Below, piece after piece: positions 21,844-34,173 of a stretch of DNA of 38,160 nt. The first letter of the stretch is position 1, and each line of letters opens with the position of its first letter. The DNA is taken from NCBI GenBank assembly GCA_000697055.1, contig JNDT01001634.1, positions 1-38,160 on the forward strand, in the 5' to 3' direction. The notes under the pieces are model-generated. The model was not told the origin of the DNA. It saw only the letters and a program-made list of their open reading frames with translations, and did not search any database. Both the position numbers and the translations under genes were made by a program. The stretch comes from Saksenaea vasiformis B4078. Taxonomy: Eukaryota; Mucoromycota; Mucoromycetes; Mucorales; Saksenaeaceae.

Positions 21844-24388
21844 TCAAGCCAAGTTTGGTATGAAGTCAGCAAAAGGTGCCAAATTAATTCTAGAGAGGAA
21901 AACAAAAGCCTCTTTCTTCAAAAGAAGCGTTTCAATCAATATTATGTCCTCGATCCTGTAGTCCTTCAAGTCTTTCTCTGCAATCCAATGTCCTGTGTTG
22001 GCAACTCTTTGGTACCATTCAATTGCTTTGTCGATGTCTTCCTTTTCATCTCTGTAAATATCTGCAAGTCTTATTTGCGCTTCCTCATCTCCTTGATTAG
22101 CCCATCTCTCGTGTATTTCAATTTGCTTTGCCGATGTCTTCCTTTTCATATCTGTAAATATTTCCAAGTCTGATTTGCGCATCTTCATTTCCTTGATCAG
22201 CCCATTTCTTGTATATCTCAATTGCTTTGTCGATGTCCTGCTTTTCATCTCTGTGAATATCTCCAAGTACCACTTGCACCTTCTCATTTCCTTGATCAGC
22301 CCATTTCTCGTATATTTCAATTGCTTTGTCAATGTCTTTCTTTTCATTGAGGTAAATATCTCCAAGACCGATTTGTGCCCTTTCATGTCCTTGATCAGCC
22401 CATTTTTCGTACATCTCAATCGCTTTGTTCATGTCTTTCTTTATATATCTGTAAAGATCACCCAGAACCATTTGTGCATCTTGCTCTCCTTGATTTGCTG
22501 CTTTTTCGTACCATTCAGTTGCTTTATCTATGTCCTGCTTTATTCCACACACCAATCCTTCTGTGTAGATTTATCCAAGACGAGTTTGTGCAACCTAGCT
22601 ACCTTCATGCGCTGCTTTCTCGTACGATTCGATTGCTTTGTGAATGTTTTTCATCGTTCCATCCCCGTACAAGTAAATATCCCGAAGGTTGATTTGCGCC
22701 ATCCAGCTTCCTTGATCTGCTGCTCTTTCGTACCATTCAATTACCTCTTTCATATCTTTTTTCACTCCGTCTGCATTGCGGTACATATCTCCAAGTCTGA
22801 TTTGTGCATCTGAGCTTCCTTGATCTGCTGCTTTTTATACCATTCAACTTCTTTGCTGATGTCTTGGCTAACCCATATCCACATATATACATATTTCCAG
22901 GTCTCATTTGCGCCAACCGACTTCCTTTATCTGCTTCCTTTTGAAATTGTTCAGCTGCAGTGACATAGTCCTCGTCCACATATATTATCTGGCGGTATTT
23001 CTCGCGAACGGCGAGTAAAGCCTGTTCGTCAAAGAGAAAGTCATCATTGCAATGTTTGTTTGGACTATCCCTGTCTTTGTGTACGTCAAGTCTCTTCTCT
23101 CACCTTCCCTTTTATGATCCATAGATCGTCCTTCGACGTTGATACTGTCGACATCATCATGATCACCAGCATCTTCGTCCCCGAATAGCGGGCTATCAGG
23201 TTCATTTTACACGTCTTCCGGTCCATGATCAATCGCTTTGTCGTTGCATTGCTCCAAATCTTGCAACCCACAACTCGCATAAACTTTGTGACGTGCGTAC
23301 CCGGTATCTTCCTTGTATTCTTTGCGAACTTCAACTCGTTGACCAAGACTGACATTGGGAAGCCCTTATTGTAAACTTCTTCTACTTGCAAACGTTCATC
23401 ATCGTCAAGGATGTTATATATTGGACCAAGTCTTTGAACTGGATAATGGCTGGTTCAGACTTTGTAGTTTCTTTCCAGTTTTTCACTCCCTCCACGAAAA
23501 GCAACCCCGAATCGCCACCTATTACAAACCTGTCAAATAATTGTAACAGATAAGCCCTGGATAGTACCTATGATTTTCCAGTATTTGTGATTTTTGATTG
23601 CATTAGTAACGTTTTCCGCCATGTCATCGCTGGAGCAGATTCTTTTGTGCCCTGTTTCCGCTGCGTCCTTGTCGCTAATCCCTGTATCTTCTATCTTACA
23701 AGCAAGCAGACCGCCTAAATTAGGAACTTGTTATTTTATCTTATATTTGTACGTATCTAGAGTACCAAGTAGGATTTTTGATGGGTAGTAATATCCAAAC
23801 CGTCCAAATACAGTTTGTAGTGCTTCATACTTCTTCTAGTTGGTGTTCTCCTTCAAAGCATTTGTTATAGCTTGCTTGAAAATCGAAGTCGCTTTGAGAA
23901 GCTCGGGAGCCAGCTCTACCTAGTAAAAACCTTATTAGCTGTACTACTATAAAAGCACCATTGCATCCTTACTTCACCCCACGAGAAATAAGAAACTGAG
24001 TATTCGATTGCATTATTTGCAGAGGGCTGCTGATTCTCTTTACGCGTGCAGCAACTACCTTCAGCAGCAATGTCGTGTACAGATCTGTGGCGGAAGCTAT
24101 TGTCAAGCAACAATTTGTCCATGAAGTAATTCAGTTCGATAGTTTTCGTGCATGCGTATTCCTCGAACGATTTCTCACAAGGATATTCATGGAGATGCCT
24201 TAGTACATTATCCTTCCCTGGTTCAATTCCCATTGCAGGGTATTCAGCAGTGTATCCGTCAAAATGAAGACCTCGTGTGCATCGATTGAAAACATCATAT
24301 GCCAAAAACCTACTGAACTTCGGAAAGCGTTAGTGTAAGTACGAAACAAGAGCATATCTTTTACATTAGGTGATAAATTCTTTTCCAT
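21844..24388 (-). pseudogene. Broken Sel1-repeat gene with N-terminal MACPF-like domain
   Basis: Minus-strand relic. From 24388 (MEKNLSPNVKDM) the N-terminal part contains a block with EYSVSYFSWGEVRMQ, then FGRFGYYYPSKI and GGDSGLLFVEGVKNW. This resembles MACPF-like proteins common in Mucoromycota and Glomeromycota; that assignment is from memory of the family pattern and is tentative. From about 23000 to 21880 it has at least nine Sel1 repeats, several of the short 33-residue kind found in the gene at 11741-13405. Breaks seen: an 11-nt extra piece at 23930-23920; a one-base shift near 23410 and another near 23350; TAA near 23207; shifts near 22865 and 22830; TAG and TAA near 22595 and 22570; a one-base insertion near 22120. 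Two ordinary introns (about 23735-23685 and 23580-23530) survive. Not functional as it stands. Confidence 0.75.
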
Positions 24389-25135
24389 GTTAAGAAGGTT
24401 GTTGAAAGTAAGGAAAGAGATGTCGTCTAACTTATCATGCTCTTATAAACAATTGGAACGGCGTTGTTCGTATTCCGTAAGGCTTATGTTAAGCCAATGT
24501 CTAAGGCAAACAAGGAAGTGAAACCAGGTCAGAATTTTTCAGTTTGATAGCATTGCTTCTTTAGGAAAAGTAATTTACTAACGTCGAGGACAAGGACAAG
24601 GTATCATCTGAAGTAGCTTCTTAAGATCTATCTGGATCAGTTTAGAAAATAGGTGTCGAGTAAATCTACACGGTGCTGCCGACCACAAATCCACAACGGC
24701 GTGTCAGTATCGGCATAGAGAGGTATCAGCGGATGCAATGGCGTGGTTGCTGATCAAAAAAGGAAAAACAAAGTGGATTAACGAAAGTGTAGCTGCAAGT
24801 AGTGTTGGACAAAGAAAAGAAACCTCCTCAGACGGACGCAAGACCGTGCTGGTATTGGGCGCGTACTTTGAATTATGCAGAGAATGACATTTTACGACAA
24901 GGAAATTGCAGTCGCTGCATGAGCTAACTGTTTACGTAACCAGAACACACACGCCAACCACCGCTTTTATGGGCTTCTGCTGATGATCTGTATCCTTTAA
25001 AAAAATACTTTTTGTCCTGGATTAGGGAGAGTGTGATCAATACACAACGTGGCAGGTGACACAGACTGGGAACTTTTTTGATCTCATGCCGCTGGTTCTT
25101 TTTTCCCAATCCACCCCTTCCCTTTCCTTTTCACA
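24389..25135. other. Intergenic, upstream of the PKA regulatory subunit
   Basis: No coding exon or RNA gene is supported. The last 60 bases before the ATG are pyrimidine-rich (CCACCCCTTCCCTTTCC), a common fungal start region; no clear TATA box. Confidence 0.4.
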
Positions 25136-26586
25136 ATGACCTTTGCACTTCATCCAAACTTAAGCCAAGAATATACAGACATCATTAACGAGCTTACAGA
25201 CGCTATTAGCGCAAGCAATCCTAAAGATCTTCTTCAATTCTGTTCTGATTTCTTTCAGACGAAATTAGCAATGCAGCGAGAATTCTGGCAAGGTTATCCT
25301 CAGAAATCAGGTAACCCACAGTTTCTCGGGGATCTTTAGTCTAATGAAGGGAAAAACAAAGTTGAGCATCCTTACGAGCTTCCAACATTTACCATGACTA
25401 CGCATCCTACGGACCTTTCAAGCCAGTCTCCAACAAGCGTCCAAATTCCCACTCTGCAAGATCCATATGACCCTTATAGCACCGACGATGACGACGAAGA
25501 GGATCTTTTTGAGGATGAACAGGAGGACACGTTTGATACTGACCTCCCGAATTTCTCCTTTCTTTCGGCATGCAACCGTGGACGTCGAACGTCCGTTAGT
25601 GCAGAATCCATGGCACCTTCACGGGATACAAACTTTATGATCACGGTCATCCCAAAGACAACAGAGCAACAGGCAAGGATCCAGTCCGCGATTGCAACCA
25701 ATTTTCTTTTTCGCCATCTCGATGAAAATCAGTACAAAGATGTCGTCAATGCCATGACTGAAAAAGTGATCCAGCCTAACGAAACCGTAATCCAACAAGG
25801 TGCTATTGGGGATTACTTTTACATTGTAGAGTCTGGTACTCTCGATTGCTATATCAGCGACGAAGCTACTCAGGGACAACCTAAAAAGGTTACGTCGTAC
25901 GGTCCCTGTGGTAGCTTCGGAGAGCTCGCTTTAATGTATAATAGTCCTCGTGCAGCGACTATTATTGCAACATCGCCAGGTGTGCTGTGGGCGCTCGACC
26001 GAATGACGTTTCGTCGCATCCTAATGGAGAACACCTCCCAAAAACGGCAAATGTACGAATCCTTCTTGGCCGAAGTACCCATCTTTGTATCGCTGGATGC
26101 TTATGAGCGTTACAAGATCGCGGATGCTCTTGAATCCGTTACATTCGAGGATGGCGAGACTGTCATTGAGCAGAACGAGGTCGGACACAACTTCTACCTT
26201 ATCGAATCAGGAGAGGCTATTTTTTACAAATCCGATGAGAATGGGGTTCAAAAGGAGGTCAATCGATTGACGAAAGGCGCTTACTTTGGAGGTAAGTCTG
26301 ATGTGTACTTTGGAGTTAAGGGCGAGCTTGTGCGAGTGTGAGAGAGAACCCTTTGATTTACCACCTGCGTCTTTTCTCCTTTCACTTCCCCTTATCCCTC
26401 CCTTTCCTTGCAGAGCTGGCGCTTCTGAACGACAGTCCTCGCGCTGCTACGGTGATCGCTCATGGACGATTGAAGTGTGCAACCCTGGGTAAAAAGGGGT
26501 TTAATCGCTTGCTAGGTCCAATTCTGAATATCCTGAAAAGAAATTCCGAAAATTATGCAAAAGTCATGCAAGCAAACTCTCAATAA
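25136..26586 (+). CDS. BCY1: cAMP-dependent protein kinase regulatory subunit
   Basis: Holds the PKA catalytic subunit inactive until cAMP binds; cytosolic or nuclear. Exons 25136-25310, 25362-26291 and 26414-26586 give 425 residues. The N-terminal helical dimerisation/docking domain spans residues about 10-50 ([26 protein letters not shown]). An acidic linker follows, then the inhibitor site RRTSV (about residue 133), whose Ser makes it a substrate-type (RII-like) rather than pseudosubstrate inhibitor. Two cyclic-nucleotide-binding domains each keep the phosphate-binding cassette: [16 protein letters not shown] and [16 protein letters not shown]. The last intron (122 nt) splits the second cassette. 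Intron 1 is small and its acceptor could also be 25349 (adding four residues); 25361 is preferred because it lies at a normal distance from the CTAAT branch site. Confidence 0.96.
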
Positions 26587-26728
26587 TTTTCTACGTACTT
26601 TATTTTAGAACCATTTCAACTAGCCATTTAGCTGGAACTTAATTATTCTTTCCTTTATACCAAATGTGCTGCTAATTATTCGTAACAATTATGGTGCAAA
26701 CCTATTATAACCGACAATGTTTCAATTC

Positions 26729-27825
26729 TCATAAATATCGGAAATTGTAATGTTGACTTACCCCATAGAATAGAAACGATCTTGGTGCTGGACGATAGAA
26801 TGAATTCAGACGTGCGTTGTTTACTGTAACATACTCAGCAATGTAAAACATGTTACGCGAAGCGTTCACGTCTCAGTTGAACACAGCATGGCAGCGTTTA
26901 CCGGCTAATACCACGTGGAGATCTGTGTTGCCTAGTCCACTAGTTTTAACCTTCCGGGATATGTCTTGACTACACGATGATATTGAACATATCTTACAGA
27001 GTCATTAGCAATGCAATTATTTACTGTAGTTATAATAGTACGTACCTTAGATGTAAAATACTCATCTATGCCTACTACCACAAGCTCTCCTACCCTGTCG
27101 CTCCTTTTCAATCTTTTGTGACACTGTCTGGCCAGACCAGATTACTTTCTTCTCATTGTTGTACTGAACATTGGATCACCGTATGCAATTAAGGTATCCT
27201 TTCTTCGACGATAAGCCCACCTGGCTTACCACTTGCGAAGCCTACAGTCAAAAGATGGATGCTCAGAAACCAGAAACGCGCACCCATATTCTTACTTTTT
27301 ATGGTTAGCAATATCTGTCTTCGCTTTGTTTTCGTGGTCTTATTTTCGTTCGCCTGTTAGAAAAATATTTGCCATCTCTTCCAATGCTGATTGGCATCCG
27401 CGATAATTATTGAACCGTATTTGCAGAATCTTTTGTCATAGAACTGCAGCAAAGTGTGACAGTGCAACAGGAAGTAGGTGGTGTATTGTTCGAAATCGTA
27501 AAGTCTTCCAGTCTTAGCCGTGGGCATATCTCTCTCAATTTCCTCAATGTCAGGAAAGGACCGTTTCATTCGCCGGTTTTGCTCATTGGTATTGGTGTAG
27601 CCAGCAAATGAATAGAGTTCTGCGGCACTGAATCTTCCGATTTCATGTTGTCCTTCACCACACCCATATAAGGCTATAGATATGTTGCTTCACCCTGGGT
27701 CGACTCCGCAAAGTTAGAATTCATGTCGAATTTCGTCGATTGAGAAATCTTCTGCTGCAAGTTTCACCATCAACTCTTCAAGCTTTTTACGATCAGTTCG
27801 AACAATATTCATAAATTTAGCTTTG
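26729..27825 (-). pseudogene. Second Fanzor, decayed fragment
   Basis: Minus-strand remnant of a Fanzor nuclease from a lineage unlike the one at 2390-6695. RuvC-I is GVDPG at 27707-27693, preceded by IVRTDRKKLEEL and followed by RFSAAELYSFAGYT. A helical block FNNYRGCQSALEEMANIF follows after a frameshift near 27425. Then come YGDPMFSTTM and RuvC-II GIDEYFTSK at 27072-27046, and RuvC-III DVNASRNM at 26872-26849. Lesions: TAA just before LCGVDPG, TGA directly after it, a one-base frameshift, several stops between about 27360 and 27120, TGA in place of the Arg before the RuvC-III Asp, and loss of the zinc-finger cysteines. The 5' half of the gene is not recognisable. The catalytic Asp, Glu and Asp are still readable, which makes the identification secure despite the decay. 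Confidence 0.8.
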
Positions 27826-28491
27826 GGTTGCCTAACTGTTTTAAAGAATGTAAATGTGATGGAGTGATTTTATCAGAATAAGGAGTAATAGGTAACGAGA
27901 CTCAATAAAGGTTTATCGTGATAGTGAAGAGAAAAAGGTAAGAAGAGATGGATCTGTCTATTTATGATCGACAGACGAAACGGAAATGCTGGAGATGGCA
28001 TTACTGTACATGCTTAATTCCAAGTATATTATGTCTGATATGACAAAGAAGCTAATGCAAAACATGGTTATATCTTGGGAATAGGTGGGGTAAGGACAAG
28101 AAAAAGGGAAACACACTGAACAAATGGCGAGGATAAAAAAAAACCAAATTATTCAGAGTGGCTATTTGTCCATTCTGTTTGGGGATGGGCGAAGTATTTG
28201 ATGCTGGCAACACAATGTACAATTCCATGGGAGGGGTGATTGTGCATGATCTTGAGCACCCATTGTCTAGGTAGAACAACTATAAGCCTACTTTTTTGTT
28301 TCTTACGTTGTAAACCTTATAAACATGCGTCGCAATACAGCAGCACAGAGAACACTCCAGTCCATTGAGACACGGCCCGTAGTGCATGCTGCTTTCCCAA
28401 CCAGACGGTCAACTTGCAGTCCTATTGCTCATCACATCTAAATTAGACGTGTAGTGTTCTTAGCGAGCAGTCCTAACAAGCTTACTATCGG
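27826..28491. other. Unassigned stretch between Fanzor remnant and repeat copy 3
   Basis: May contain worn-out 5' exons of the Fanzor remnant: an acceptor-like TTTAAAACAG stands just ahead of its first recognisable residues. No exon could be supported. Nothing else seen. Confidence 0.3.
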
Positions 28492-29378
28492 GTTTTTCCT
28501 ACGACTTTGCGCCTATTTGAAGATATTTGGCGTTACTTGCAGACAAACTCTGCGCTTTGAAGTATGTATCTTTTACATTCATCCGATGCTACGATTTTCG
28601 TGTCATACTCTTCCCCTTTACCCGTATGTCACTGATAGCGTTCCATTGTCTAATGCAAAAGATGTGTCAGGGACAGGGGTTTCATTGTCTCGTGCAAGGA
28701 CGAGTTAACGATCGGACTCGATTATCCCGTGTTAAAGATACGGCTTTTTTTTTATCTCACGCAAAAGGCGCGGCGGTGATAGTGCACCGTAGCCTCATGC
28801 GAAAAGTGAATCAGTGATCGGGTTCGTTCGTTTGACCCATACAAACGGTGTCTCATGCAAAAAGTGTGTTGAAGATAGTTTCCTTTTGTCTCACACAAAA
28901 AGGATGTCTCAGATAACGGAAAGTAATGCATATTTAAGGGAGCACTTCTTTTCTCTTTTTGTACATTTTATTCGTCTTCTTTACCAATCTAACATACGGG
29001 AAACTATCTGAAAAACGAAAACACCGTACGAATCCCGTGTATCTGAGTTTGAATTCAGGTGATCTTTACGACAGCAAGCATCATGTCCTGGTGGAATACG
29101 GAAACGATATATCTAGGTATCTCCCAAAGGAAGCATCTAGCAAAAGCGGCAAAAGAAATCAATATATCATCCCATTTACTAACCATGAAATATGTTATAC
29201 GCCGCTCCAATGAATTTTGCGTCCATGGGAGGATCAACTTCATGTAGGTAATATATGGTCTTTCTGTCGTAATTGGTACATTAACTACGTATTTCGGTTT
29301 TCTTTTCAGTGCAAGTTTGGTTCTTTTTAGACGCAAGATTTATTGTAGAATAGCGTAAAACTTATTTCAATAAACAGT
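28492..29378 (+). repeat. Dispersed promoter-bearing repeat, copy 3
   Basis: Same family and orientation as copy 1. Shared blocks in order: TTTTTCC start; ACTTTGCGCC; AGATATTTGGCGTTACT; TGTCTAATGCAAAAG and further TCTCATGCAAAAAG-like motifs (about 28650-28915); TATA element TGCATATTTAAGGGA (28929-28943) with CT-rich initiator; then, after a diverged part, CCATTTACTAACCATGAA, AATTTTGCGTCC, GCAAGATTTATT, and the end CAATAAACAGT (29368-29378). It lacks the region with CCGCTGTCCCGAAC found in copies 1 and 2. No intact coding sequence. Confidence 0.75.
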
Positions 29379-30200
29379 AGAATGGAATCATTACACAGGC
29401 TAGAGAAGAAAATTCTTTTGTATTTCCGACGACCAGAAATTGATGTGATCAGACAACGACATCGACGTTGATTGGCTGACGACATCAATTTTGACTGGCT
29501 GCAAGCATTGCTTGTCAGGAAGCTTTGTATTTTCTGTATAGATTTCTACAGATTACCTTGTGCATAAGAAATGTAGTGTACCTTCCTATGTTTAATTTGT
29601 CCAATTAGCGCGCATGAAATGGTAAACTCAGCAAGTGGAACATATGCAATCTCAGATGACGTATCTTCACGTTTTTGTATTTATCTGCAAAAAAAAGCGG
29701 CCTACTAGGCGGCTTATCAGTTAAAGGTATTTTATGGGCCGCATGATTCATGTCAGGTCCATCACTAGGTCTGCGCACTTAATGCTCCTCAGTGTGATAA
29801 CGGTATCTAGTCACATGAGCTTTGTTCTCATTTGTTCAGTCTTTCCTTAGACAAACACATAACTTAAGTTTTGACGCCTTTTTTAAACATAGGGCTGAAA
29901 CAACGGTTGTCAAAAATCCGGGGCAACACAGAAAAACAAGCCATAAGTAAGGGTTCCGATCATCTTAAAAACAAAGTAGTCTGGGGCTGCATAAAGTGGT
30001 GCCAAATTTTTCTGGGTCCGGGGACAGTGAGTTATGTCTATGACGAAATGAAGAGAACCAAATCCAGTTAGCTTCGCAATGACAGCTCCTATTTAACTTC
30101 CGAGAGTGGATTGTAACTAATCCCCATTGAAGCGTTTTTAAAAACGATTATCAAAGGGTTTCATTATCATTTCCTTTTTTTTCTTCTGTTTTTTTAACTG
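29379..30200. other. Intergenic, with a 23-bp tandem duplication
   Basis: No gene is supported. Two abutting imperfect 23-bp copies lie at 29456-29478 and 29479-29501 (ACGACATC...TTGA.TGGCTG, five differences). The last bases before the AVT3 start codon are T-rich and may be the transcription start region. Confidence 0.4.
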
Positions 30201-32286
30201 ATGCAGACTCCAGATTACTCAGATCCTATACCCGATAAAACACTTGCCAATCTTGTTCAGCAGCATTTGATTATCGAGTCACCTTCACGAAGCTCTCCCC
30301 TGAGCGAGACCAAACATTCTATCTCACCGTCAAGTGAAGGGCCTGTAGCTGAAGAAATTCCCGTACCTTACCATTTGCCAGGAGCAGCCATTACACATGA
30401 TGTCTATACCCATGCAAATAGCTTAATCACAGCTCATTCCCTTCAACGATCCAAATCAACAAATGACCTTCGAGTAAAAGCTGGCAAGGTCATGCACGAC
30501 AGCGATAGTGAAAGCGAAGATGCTTTTGAAAACCTGGATAAACCTGGCGGGTTCCGGAGATTTCATGTACAACAACAACAGCAACAACAACAACAACAAC
30601 AGGAACGAGACAACAACAATAATAATAATGAGCCATCGGCGTTTAGTGAATTGTTCCGACCAAACTCCGTAGCTTCCATGGATTCACACGCCAACACAGA
30701 TTATTCTGCCATTTTCCGGCCTGAATCATTAACGCATACGGCTACTATTGGATCATGGACTAAACCTAGACCAACACGCCATTTTTTGGAATACCTTGCA
30801 TATACCTCTGTGTTTGACAGGTTCGCGGGCGAAAACCTGTCTGATTCCGAGGACGAAGAGGAAGTAAGGGATGAAGAAGAAGGGTTAGGAGAACAGACTT
30901 CTCTTTTACGCCATCGTCGTCATCATCGGAAACATTCAGAAGATCGAACGGTTGCGGAAGAAACAAAACATAAAACAGGAACACTGAAAGCCATGCTTTT
31001 GCTTTTCAAAGCCTTTATTGGCAGTGGTATTTTGTTTTTACCAAAAGCCTTTTCCAACGGTGGTCTCGGCTTTTCCATTGTCGTTATTTGGTTGATGGGC
31101 TTTGTTTCATTGTACTGTTTCCTGTTACTACTGGATTGCAAGAACTATGTCGCTGGTAGCTACGGTGATATCGGTGGCGCCCTGTATGGCACGTGGATGC
31201 GCCACTTGGTCCTGTTTTCTGTCGCCATTTCTCAGGTGTGTATCATGCCACTGCAGGTCCAAAGAAAAGGAATTTTGTCGACTAAACTTATACTAGCTTG
31301 GATTTGTATGCGGTGGAACAATATTTATCACGGAAAACTTGATTGAAGCGATCCGTGCACTATCGCATGATAGCATTCAGTTTTCGACCACCACCATGCT
31401 GGCAAGCATCGCTATTCTACTGATGCCCCTGGTCTTGATCCGGAATATCGCCAAGCTATCGCCTACTGCTCTTCTTTCCGATGTGCTGATCATTGCTGGT
31501 CTTTTAACGCTGCTGGTTTACGATCTTGTCCACATCTTCTTCAAAGCACCTGAAGGATCACAGCCACCCACCACCGGTCCCAACATCCATTGGTGGTTCA
31601 ATCCAGTGAATTATCCCGTGTTTATTGGCACAGCAGTGTACTCGTTCGAAGGCATCGGTCTGATCATTCCTATTCGTGATTCGATGGAAAATCCCAAACG
31701 ATTTCCATGGGTATTAACTGTAGTCATGGCACTGGTAGCAACATCTCTGTGTCTGGTTGGATCGTTAGGTTATGTTGCGTTTGGAAGTAATGTCAAGACA
31801 GTGGCCTTGCTCAATCTTCCTTCAGGGGCCTTGACACGAACAGTACAAATTGGCTACGCCATCGCTATCCATTTGTCCAACGCCCTTGTTCTTTTTCCCA
31901 CGATTCGCATTGTCGAACAAGCTATTTTTGGCGACCGTACTGGAAAACACAACATGGCAATCAAATGGCAAAAAAATGCACTACGATTCTGTATCGTTGT
32001 TGTAGCTGCTTTGATCGCTTGGGGAGGTGCAAATGACCTGGACAAATTTGTCAGTCTGATCGGCTCCGTCTGCTGCTGTAAGTAGTCTGTAGAAGAAACA
32101 AAGGAGGGCTAACAGTTGTATGTTGCAGGCCCTCTGAGTCTTATTTTTCCGGCGATGTTCCATTTGCGATTACCCAAAACGATGGGTGCGGAACGTTTAG
32201 TGGATATCGTTTTGATTATATTTGGGGTGGTTGTGATGTTGTTTACTTTATGGAACACTTCACGACAATGGGCAACTTCCGGCTAA
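30201..32286 (+). CDS. AVT3: Vacuolar amino-acid transporter, AVT3/SLC36 type
   Basis: Predicted exporter of neutral amino acids from the vacuole (AAAP family, AVT3/AVT4 subgroup). Exons 30201-31235, 31297-32077 and 32129-32286 encode 657 residues. A long hydrophilic N-terminal region (about 260 residues) is Ser/Asp-rich, with a glutamine run followed by an asparagine run (about 30570-30630) and an acidic patch near residue 215. The membrane part starts with TLKAMLLLFKAFIGSGILFLPKAF in family fashion and continues with SQLGFVCGGTIFITENL, YSFEGIGLIIPI and CCCPLSLIFPAMFH; about eleven membrane segments are expected. The second exon's frame changes, and splicing at TACTAG/CTTGGA restores the family motif, which supports the intron. 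Confidence 0.93.
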
Positions 32287-34173
32287 TGCATGGCTCTCTT
32301 CTTTTTTATATAAATATGTTCTACCAGGGAAACAAACAAACAAAAAAAAATGGTGGTGTTAAATTTGTAGAGACGTTGATCACGGCAGCTTACGTTGGTT
32401 TTTACTGGGCGGCGAGGCGGTAACAGTCAATTCATCTTTTTTTTTCTTTTCCTTTGGACGCGATGCCTTGTACCGTTTTATGTCATTTGTAATTTATTGT
32501 GTTGTACTTATGGGTCGGGTTGATTGAAGAATGATTGCCGTTCATAGGGCAGACCAGCTACCTGGGTTACTTTTATCGATTGGGATTTGTGTGCTTCATC
32601 TACTACAAGTACGTGCTGCGTGAGTACTTCAACTCACCGAAAAAAGAGAAAAGAGAATAGGTCATCGCGTATATAGTATGTAGACGAGACGTCTGTGCCA
32701 GGTTGCAGAGTAAGTTCTCGGATTGTTATCATACTTAATGTTGACTACAGACATGGACCCATTCACCCACGCTGCCAATAATAAATTTTATGCAGCGTGC
32801 AAAAGAGTAATGTAAAAGCTTGTTCAATAAACAGTGGATGTGGGCTTGACTTTGTGAAGATTGGCTTTCTATCCACCGAACAGGTTACTGTACTTTTTCA
32901 CTGTATTGCATTTCCTAAAATCAATGTCGCTCCGCCGTCAATTTTGAAGTCGCGAGTTGACAAAAGTAGAAGTCGTATATCCCCAGGGAATTTTTCGCTT
33001 GGTGACAAGTCAAATGTCGTACCGACAGAAAAAGCTGTCCTAAAATACAGAATCAAGTTCCAACTTTACGACAATTTTATGGAGTCAAGTGGGTCCGACG
33101 ACAGCAAATGTGTCTTTGAACGGCGTGTAGCTTTTCTTTTTTACAGTGTCTCGAACAAAACCCATGTCATGATGGTGTGAGGTGGCGGCCCCCACAACGT
33201 GGTGAAAACAGATTTGCGTAAGTAAATCAACAGGAAATGATTGAGCACAAGTACTCATGTTGCCGCTTTCATTTTTTAGGTATTTCTTGCTCTATTTTGC
33301 CTTAACTGCATTTGGCGATATCTCTTATTTCAGTATTTTGCGACATCTATTTCCAAAGAAAGTGTATCTGTTGTTCTGTAGATATTGTAAACATGCAGAC
33401 CAAGTGCGGTTTCTTTTTGACTAGATGCATACCTGCATCGAACTAAAGAAAAAGGTTCCGGTGTTGTAAGTTTAAATTCTGTAAAAGAAACCTAACCTTG
33501 TTTTCCTTTCTCCTTCTATGCGTCAAGTAAACAAAATACAAAAAGCAGGGTTTCTTTATGTCAATAATCAATTCAAGGAGCTAATCCTTTGTAAAAAGGA
33601 TGCCCATGCGTAAAATGATGTCGTATGATTTTTTTGGCATTTTTTAAAGCCAGTGCAAGGTAAGGGCATTTGATCCTGTGCTATTGCATAGAATTCATTA
33701 TGAATCATTGGAAGGGTTGTAATGTTCATTGCAAGCAGCTTTGATGTGGGTTGCTAGAGAACGGCATAGTTTCATCTGATGGAATTATACAGTGTTTATG
33801 CTATTCTATGCTCGCATGGAAGAATATGAATGGTAACTAGATACTCCTTTTTCCAATGTGCCTTAGTCAGGATGACAAAAACTGAATTGTTTTTTGAAAT
33901 AGCGCAGGGGAGAGACACGATCAACCATTTTAGCCAAAAATAAACTCTAATCCAGTATCGCATTTGTCCTACTGGATACAACATTCTTGGAAAAAGGGTT
34001 CTTGGCAGTTCGTTTATTCATGCACTTGACATTTGCGCCACAGTGTTTGTCAGGAGCCGCAGTGATTTTTCCAGATATGGACACATCGTTTACCCCGTTC
34101 GGATCTTCGATCGCGTCTTTTTGTCTTGGCGCATAGAAAAGATGTATTCTTCTTTTTTTATTTTTTATTTTTA
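32287..34173. other. Intergenic region with a repeat fragment; no supported gene
   Basis: An open stretch on the plus strand (32797-33180) lacks an ATG and has no recognised homology; I do not call it. At about 32779-32836 the sequence resembles only the 3' end of the dispersed repeat (TGTAAAAGCTTGTTCAATAAACAGT), suggesting a truncated fourth copy. The rest shows no gene or RNA. Confidence 0.4.
32779..32836 (+). repeat. Possible 3' fragment of the dispersed repeat (copy 4)
   Basis: TTCAATAAACAGT (32824-32836) with the preceding TAATGTAAAAGCT matches the last 30-50 bases of copies 1 and 3 (TAGCGTAAAA...TTCAATAAACAGT). The match is short, so chance or convergent polyadenylation signals remain possible. 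Confidence 0.4.

Noticed and set aside
29690..29720. GCGGCC...GGCGGC next to an A-run, looking like a terminator hairpin
   Set aside because: The two halves are near-direct, not complementary, repeats, and bacterial-type terminators are not expected in a fungus.
32797..33180. 127-codon open frame after AVT3
   Set aside because: No ATG start, no recognised homology, no splice continuity; overlaps a probable repeat fragment.
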